Part shown: piece after piece, positions 5,838 to 8,947 of the stretch | Layout of the letters: each line of letters opens with the position of its first letter | Numbering within the stretch: position 1 is the first letter of the stretch | Source: Campylobacteraceae bacterium | Lineage (GTDB): Bacteria; Campylobacterota; Campylobacteria; Campylobacterales; Sulfurovaceae | Reading direction: 5' to 3' | Length of the DNA: 8,947 bases | Assembly (NCBI GenBank): GCA_027026055.1 | Contig: JALVPA010000194.1 | Location: 1-8,947, forward strand | Notes under the pieces: generated by a model | What the model was told of the DNA's origin: nothing | Databases searched by the model: none | What the model saw: the letters and a program-made list of their open reading frames with translations, nothing else | Translations under genes and position numbers: made by a program

Positions 5838-5842
5838 ATAAT

Positions 5843-6175
5843 ATGGCAGTAATGGCAGCTCCGGAAAACACTCCCGTATGGGTGAATACGTCGCGCTGCA
5901 AAGCATGCGATATTTGTGTAGACGCATGTCCTGCGGGCGTGTTGGCGATGAAACCCGAAGCTTCTTCGGTACTGGGTGCGATGATTAGCGTCGTCTTTCC
6001 CGATTCGTGCATCGGATGTAGCGAATGCGAATTGTGCTGTCCCGATTTCGCGATCTATGTGGCGGAGAAAAAAGAATATAAATTCGCGAAATTGACCGAT
6101 TCCGCCAAAGCACGTCAAGAAGCGATTAGAAACAACGGTTACAGACTACCGGACGAATATAAGGAGGCAAACTGA
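5843..6175 (+). CDS. oorD: 2-oxoglutarate:ferredoxin oxidoreductase, delta (2x[4Fe-4S] ferredoxin) subunit
   Basis: Ferredoxin-like subunit of the four-subunit 2-oxoglutarate:acceptor oxidoreductase (OorDABC, also called KorDABC). It should carry electrons between the catalytic core and the external ferredoxin or flavodoxin. The protein has 110 residues with two complete CxxCxxCxxxCP motifs: C19, C22, C25 and C29 (CKACDICVDACP), and C56, C59, C62 and C66 (CIGCSECELCCP). Both clusters are therefore expected to be [4Fe-4S]. A lysine-rich C-terminal segment follows. It is the first gene of the oor set, as in Campylobacter and Helicobacter. Its TGA overlaps the oorA ATG by one base (TGATG), with AAGGAGG (6161-6167) placed for oorA inside this gene. 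On its own it would look like a generic dicluster ferredoxin; the neighbours give the specific assignment. Confidence 0.93.
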   Translation: MAVMAAPENTPVWVNTSRCKACDICVDACPAGVLAMKPEASSVLGAMISVVFPDSCIGCSECELCCPDFAIYVAEKKEYKFAKLTDSAKARQEAIRNNGYRLPDEYKEAN

Positions 6176-7314
6176 TGTCAGCGACAAGAGAGATTATTTC
6201 GAGCGGAAACGATTTGGCCGCTATCGCGGCGGTGGATGCGGGATGTAAATTTTTCGGCGGGTATCCCATCACCCCGTCAAGCGAAGTGATGCACACTATC
6301 TCCGACTTGCTTCCCAAGGCGGGCGGCGTAGCGATCCAGATGGAAGACGAGATCGGCGGTATCGCGGCGGCGATCGGTGCGGGTATGTCCGGTGTGCGTA
6401 CGATGACGGCGACCTCGGGTCCCGGTGTTTCGCTCAAAGCCGAAAACCTCGGTCTTGCGCAAATGGCCGAAGTACCTTTGGTACTGGTCAACGTCATGCG
6501 CGGCGGTCCGTCGACAGGGTTGCCGACGCGTGTTTCTCAAGGCGATATCAACCAAGCCAAAAATCCCAGCCACGGCGACTACAAGTCGATCACCGTATGT
6601 GCGGGTACATTGGCGGAGTGCTATACCGAGACGGTACGCGCCTTTAACTTGGCGGATCGCTTCATGCAACCCGTTATCGTATTGCTCGACGAGACGTTGG
6701 GACATATGCACGGAAAAGCGATTATTCCGACGGCGGAAGAGACCCAAAAAGGCATCGTGCCTCGTAAAAAATTCGAAGGCGATCCGAAAGACTACAGACC
6801 CTACGACGTCCCCCAAGATCAACCCGCGGTGCTCAACCCGATGTTCCAAGGGTATCGCTATCACTTCACGGGGTTGCATCACGATGCAAACGGCTTCCCG
6901 ACCGAAGAGATCGAAACGTGTCGTAAGCTGATCGACAGACTCTTTAGAAAAGTTGAAGAGCACAAAGACGAAATCGAAAGCAACGAAGAGTATATGCTCG
7001 ACGATGCGGAAATTTTGCTCATCGGATACGGTTCGGCGTCGCTTGCGATCAAAGAAGCGGTCAATGTCCTCAGAGACCAGTACGGTATCAAAGCGGGGAT
7101 GTTCAGACCGATTACGATCTGGCCTTCGCCCGAAAAACGTATGTATGAACTCGGACAAAAATTCGACAAGGTTTTGGTCGTCGAGTTGAACCAAGGGCAG
7201 TACTACGAAGAGGTACAGCGTGCGATGGAGCGACACAATATCGACAAGTTGACAAAAACCAACGGTCGTCCGTTCTCGCCGGCCGATATTATCGAAAAAG
7301 TGAAGGAGTTATAA
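6175..7314 (+). CDS. oorA: 2-oxoglutarate:ferredoxin oxidoreductase, alpha subunit
   Basis: Alpha subunit of the enzyme that reductively carboxylates succinyl-CoA to 2-oxoglutarate, or oxidises 2-oxoglutarate, using thiamine diphosphate and ferredoxin. The 379 residues carry the pyrimidine-binding domain of the 2-oxoacid:ferredoxin oxidoreductase family in the N-terminal half: GGYPITPSSE (28-37), QMEDEIGGIAAAIGAGMSG (55-73), TATSGPGVSLKAENLGLA (78-95), and the RGGPSTGLPTRVSQGD stretch (109-124). The second domain follows from about 277, with LLIGYGSAS, MFRPITIWP (309-317) and VLVVELNQGQ (333-342). There is no fused gamma domain, so this is the separate-subunit form rather than the two-subunit KorAB type. 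oorB begins one base after the stop. Pyruvate- or branched-chain-specific relatives cannot be ruled out by motif alone, but the neighbours and subunit order favour 2-oxoglutarate. Confidence 0.95.
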   Translation: MSATREIISSGNDLAAIAAVDAGCKFFGGYPITPSSEVMHTISDLLPKAGGVAIQMEDEIGGIAAAIGAGMSGVRTMTATSGPGVSLKAENLGLAQMAEVPLVLVNVMRGGPSTGLPTRVSQGDINQAKNPSHGDYKSITVCAGTLAECYTETVRAFNLADRFMQPVIVLLDETLGHMHGKAIIPTAEETQKGIVPRKKFEGDPKDYRPYDVPQDQPAVLNPMFQGYRYHFTGLHHDANGFPTEEIETCRKLIDRLFRKVEEHKDEIESNEEYMLDDAEILLIGYGSASLAIKEAVNVLRDQYGIKAGMFRPITIWPSPEKRMYELGQKFDKVLVVELNQGQYYEEVQRAMERHNIDKLTKTNGRPFSPADIIEKVKEL

Positions 7315-7315
7315 T

Positions 7316-8173
7316 ATGGCATTTAACTACGACGAATATCTTAGATTGGAAAAGATGCCGACACTTTGGTGTTGGGGATGCGGCGACGGTGTGATTTTGA
7401 AAGCCTTTATCCGTGCGGTGGATAAGCTTGGATGGAGTAAAGACGACGTATGTGTCGTATCGGGTATCGGATGTTCGGGACGTTTCTCTTCTTATGTTGA
7501 TTTTAACACGGTGCATACGACGCACGGTCGTACCGTAGCCTTTGCGACGGGTATCAAACTCGCTAATCCCGACAAACATGTCATATGTGTCGCCGGTGAC
7601 GGAGACGCGTTGGCAATCGGAGGAAACCACACGATCCACGGATGCCGTAGAAACATCGACATTACGTTGATTGTCATTCAAAACTTTATCTACGGGTTGA
7701 CCAACTCTCAAACTTCGCCTACGACACCGAGAGGGTTCTGGACGGTATCGCAAAAAGCGGGGAATATCGATCCGACTTTCGACGGATGTGAACTCGCTAT
7801 AGCATCGGGGGCTTCTTTTGTCGCGCGAGAAAATGTCACGGCGCCTAAAAAACTTGAAAAAATTTTGAAAGAAGCAATGGAACATAAAGGCTTCTCTTAC
7901 GTCGAAGCGATGTCGAATTGTCACATCAACCTCGGACGTAAAAACAAAATGCAAAGCGCCATGGCGAACCTCGACTGGATCGATTCGATTACTATGCCGA
8001 AGAAAAAATACGATCAACTCTCTGAAGAGGAAAAACTCAATTATCTGCCCACGGGTATCTTGAAACAAGACACCGAAGCGGAAGAGTACTGCGATATGTA
8101 CAAAGAGATCCAAAAAGCGCATCAGGGTCTGAGAGGTCCTATCACCCCTGACGACTTTAAGAAAAAGATATAA
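7316..8173 (+). CDS. oorB: 2-oxoglutarate:ferredoxin oxidoreductase, beta (TPP-binding) subunit
   Basis: Beta subunit that binds thiamine diphosphate with Mg2+ and the proximal [4Fe-4S] cluster. In its 285 residues C19 and C22 (LWCWGCGDG), C53 (GIGCSGR) and C202 (SNCHINLGR) occupy the four expected cluster positions. The TPP motif begins GDGDALAIGGNHTIHGCRRN (94-113) and continues to IQNFIYGLTNSQTSPTTPRG (121-140). The usual Asn-Asn at the end of that motif is Gln-Asn here (Q122-N123), keeping the second Asn, which is the expected metal ligand. AAGGAG (7303-7308) lies within the end of oorA, eight bases upstream of the ATG. The gene ends in TAA at 8171-8173, and this stop overlaps the ribosome binding site for oorC. 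Length and motif spacing are normal for the family, and the enzyme should be active. Confidence 0.95.
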   Translation: MAFNYDEYLRLEKMPTLWCWGCGDGVILKAFIRAVDKLGWSKDDVCVVSGIGCSGRFSSYVDFNTVHTTHGRTVAFATGIKLANPDKHVICVAGDGDALAIGGNHTIHGCRRNIDITLIVIQNFIYGLTNSQTSPTTPRGFWTVSQKAGNIDPTFDGCELAIASGASFVARENVTAPKKLEKILKEAMEHKGFSYVEAMSNCHINLGRKNKMQSAMANLDWIDSITMPKKKYDQLSEEEKLNYLPTGILKQDTEAEEYCDMYKEIQKAHQGLRGPITPDDFKKKI

Positions 8174-8184
8174 GGAGAAGCGCC

Positions 8185-8754
8185 ATGAGTAGAATTGTCA
8201 TGAGATTTACCGGTGTCGGCGGACAGGGGGTTCTTCTAGCCGGAGAGATTTTCGCCGCGGCGAAAATCAAGCAGGGCGGATACGGTGTCAAAACGGCGAC
8301 CTACACCTCTCAGGTACGCGGCGGACCGACGGTGGTCGATATCCAGCTCGACGACGAAGAGATCTGGTATCCTTACGCGATCGACGGGCAAATCAACTTT
8401 ATGCTTTCGGTTGCCGACAAGAGCTTCCAGCTCTTTAAAGACGGGGTGAAAGAGGGCGGTACGATCGTTATCGAGCCCAACTTGGTTTTCCCCTCGGACG
8501 AGGATAGACAAAAGTGGGATATCTACGAAATTCCCATTATTACTATCGCCAAAGAAGAGGTGGGCAACGTTATTACGCAATCGGTCGTCGCACTCGCTAT
8601 CGCCAATACGATGATGAACGCTATCGACGAAGATTTGCTTATAGAAACGATGCTTTCCAAAGTACCCAAAAAGGTACACGAAGCGAACCTCAAAGCGTAC
8701 GAGCTCGGAAAAAAATACGCACTCGAAGCGCTCGAAAAAGGTCCCGTTAGATAA
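8185..8754 (+). CDS. oorC: 2-oxoglutarate:ferredoxin oxidoreductase, gamma subunit
   Basis: Gamma subunit of the same complex; in this enzyme family the gamma domain contributes to binding of the CoA substrate. The 189 residues start with the family motif FTGVGGQGVLLAGEI (8-22), followed by TYTSQVRGGPTVVDI (39-53), in which S-Q-V-R-G-G replaces the E-A-R-G-G seen in many homologues. GNVITQSVVALAIAN (127-141) is the other conserved stretch. AAGGAG at 8172-8177, overlapping the oorB stop, lies seven bases before the ATG. The gene closes the oor set: a hairpin and T-rich stretch follow within ten bases, and the next visible coding sequence is on the opposite strand. A pyruvate:ferredoxin oxidoreductase gamma subunit is the main alternative, judged unlikely from gene order. 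Confidence 0.94.
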   Translation: MSRIVMRFTGVGGQGVLLAGEIFAAAKIKQGGYGVKTATYTSQVRGGPTVVDIQLDDEEIWYPYAIDGQINFMLSVADKSFQLFKDGVKEGGTIVIEPNLVFPSDEDRQKWDIYEIPIITIAKEEVGNVITQSVVALAIANTMMNAIDEDLLIETMLSKVPKKVHEANLKAYELGKKYALEALEKGPVR

Positions 8755-8762
8755 ACTTTCGT

Positions 8763-8795
8763 TCCGCCTTCGGCGGATCTTCCCTCTTCTTTTTT
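8763..8795 (+). terminator. Probable terminator of the oor genes
   Basis: TCCGCC (8763-8768) pairs perfectly with GGCGGA (8772-8777) around a TTC loop, starting eight bases after the oorC stop. A pyrimidine-only stretch follows and ends in six T at 8790-8795. The T run is about 12 bases from the stem, further than ideal, but the GC-rich stem and position at the end of the gene set make termination the best reading. Confidence 0.55.
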
Positions 8796-8850
8796 CCTTT
8801 GTCGTCTTTTTTATACCGTGTTAGAATATCATTGCGCGCAAAGAACGCAC

Positions 8851-8947
8851 TTATTGTTTTTCGATAGGATTGCCTTCCATATCGTAGATGGGAAAATCGG
8901 GTAGTTTGAAGTTTTCCGCCGACAAAGAGATGTCAAACTCCGCTTTT
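8851..8947 (-). CDS. C-terminal end of an unidentified gene (cut by window edge)
   Basis: On the minus strand an open frame runs in from the window edge and ends with TAA at 8853-8851, giving the last 31 residues of a protein. They include AEFDISLSAENFKLPDFPIY and end in EGNPIEKQ. The composition is that of a normal soluble protein. Codon use (GAA, AAA, GGC, ATC) resembles the neighbouring genes, and the other two minus-strand frames look less protein-like. It converges on oorC with about 100 bases between the stops. I do not recognise the family from this fragment and assign no function. Confidence 0.6.
   Translation of the reverse strand, partial: KAEFDISLSAENFKLPDFPIYDMEGNPIEKQ

Larger units (their letters stand above)
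5646..5842 (+). promoter_or_regulatory. Probable oorDABC promoter region
   Basis: This is the non-repetitive 3' part of the spacer and should hold the oor promoter, because a spacer of this length makes simple read-through from sucD doubtful. The -10-like candidates are TACAAT (5661-5666) and TATAAC (5741-5746); neither has a good -35 box, as is common in this phylum. A run of nine T lies at 5682-5690. Palindromes follow at 5721-5733, 5735-5746 and 5784-5806. I cannot choose between the candidates from sequence alone. Confidence 0.4.

Noticed and set aside
1..8947. tRNA or rRNA genes
   Set aside because: I saw no cloverleaf with a conserved T-loop (GGTTCRAAT type) and no rRNA-like stretch in the non-coding gaps. 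The three-way fold at 5456-5503 is too short and lacks tRNA consensus bases.

Overview
The window reads as chromosomal DNA of a Campylobacterota (formerly Epsilonproteobacteria) member, most likely a chemolithoautotroph of the Sulfurovum / Nitratifractor / Hydrogenimonas type. The reasons are the gene order and the four-subunit 2-oxoglutarate:ferredoxin oxidoreductase. From memory, the order mdh-sucC-sucD-oorD-oorA-oorB-oorC is the one found in Campylobacter jejuni (after icd) and in sulfur- and hydrogen-oxidising relatives that fix CO2 by the reductive TCA cycle. The roughly 50% GC coding sequence argues against the AT-rich genera. The genus is inferred; no rRNA or other marker gene is present.

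Layout. 1-650: the 3' two thirds of a malate dehydrogenase gene. 637-1590: a second, complete, diverged malate dehydrogenase, overlapping the first by 14 nt. 1629-3026: class II fumarase. 3027-3189: a spacer with a hairpin and a good TATAAT promoter. 3190-5234: sucC and sucD, translationally coupled. 5235-5842: a gene-free spacer of about 600 bp that is the oddest part of the window. It holds a compound heptamer repeat in three units, two related hairpins that look like REP elements, a T9 tract and several palindromes. 5843-8754: oorD-oorA-oorB-oorC, tightly packed. 8755-8850: a probable terminator region. 8851-8947: the last 31 codons of an unidentified gene on the minus strand, converging on oorC.

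Function. The genes together cover oxaloacetate to malate to fumarate (Mdh, FumC), succinate to succinyl-CoA (SucCD) and succinyl-CoA to 2-oxoglutarate (OorDABC). All of these steps are reversible, so the block can serve the oxidative cycle or the reductive CO2-fixing cycle. Fumarate reductase, ATP-citrate lyase and isocitrate dehydrogenase, which would decide the direction, are not in the window.

The genes are ordinary central metabolism; I see no hidden defence, mobile or biosynthetic system. The points worth a second look are the tandem mdh paralogues, one with an altered active-site loop, and the repeat-rich, G-poor spacer between sucD and oorD.
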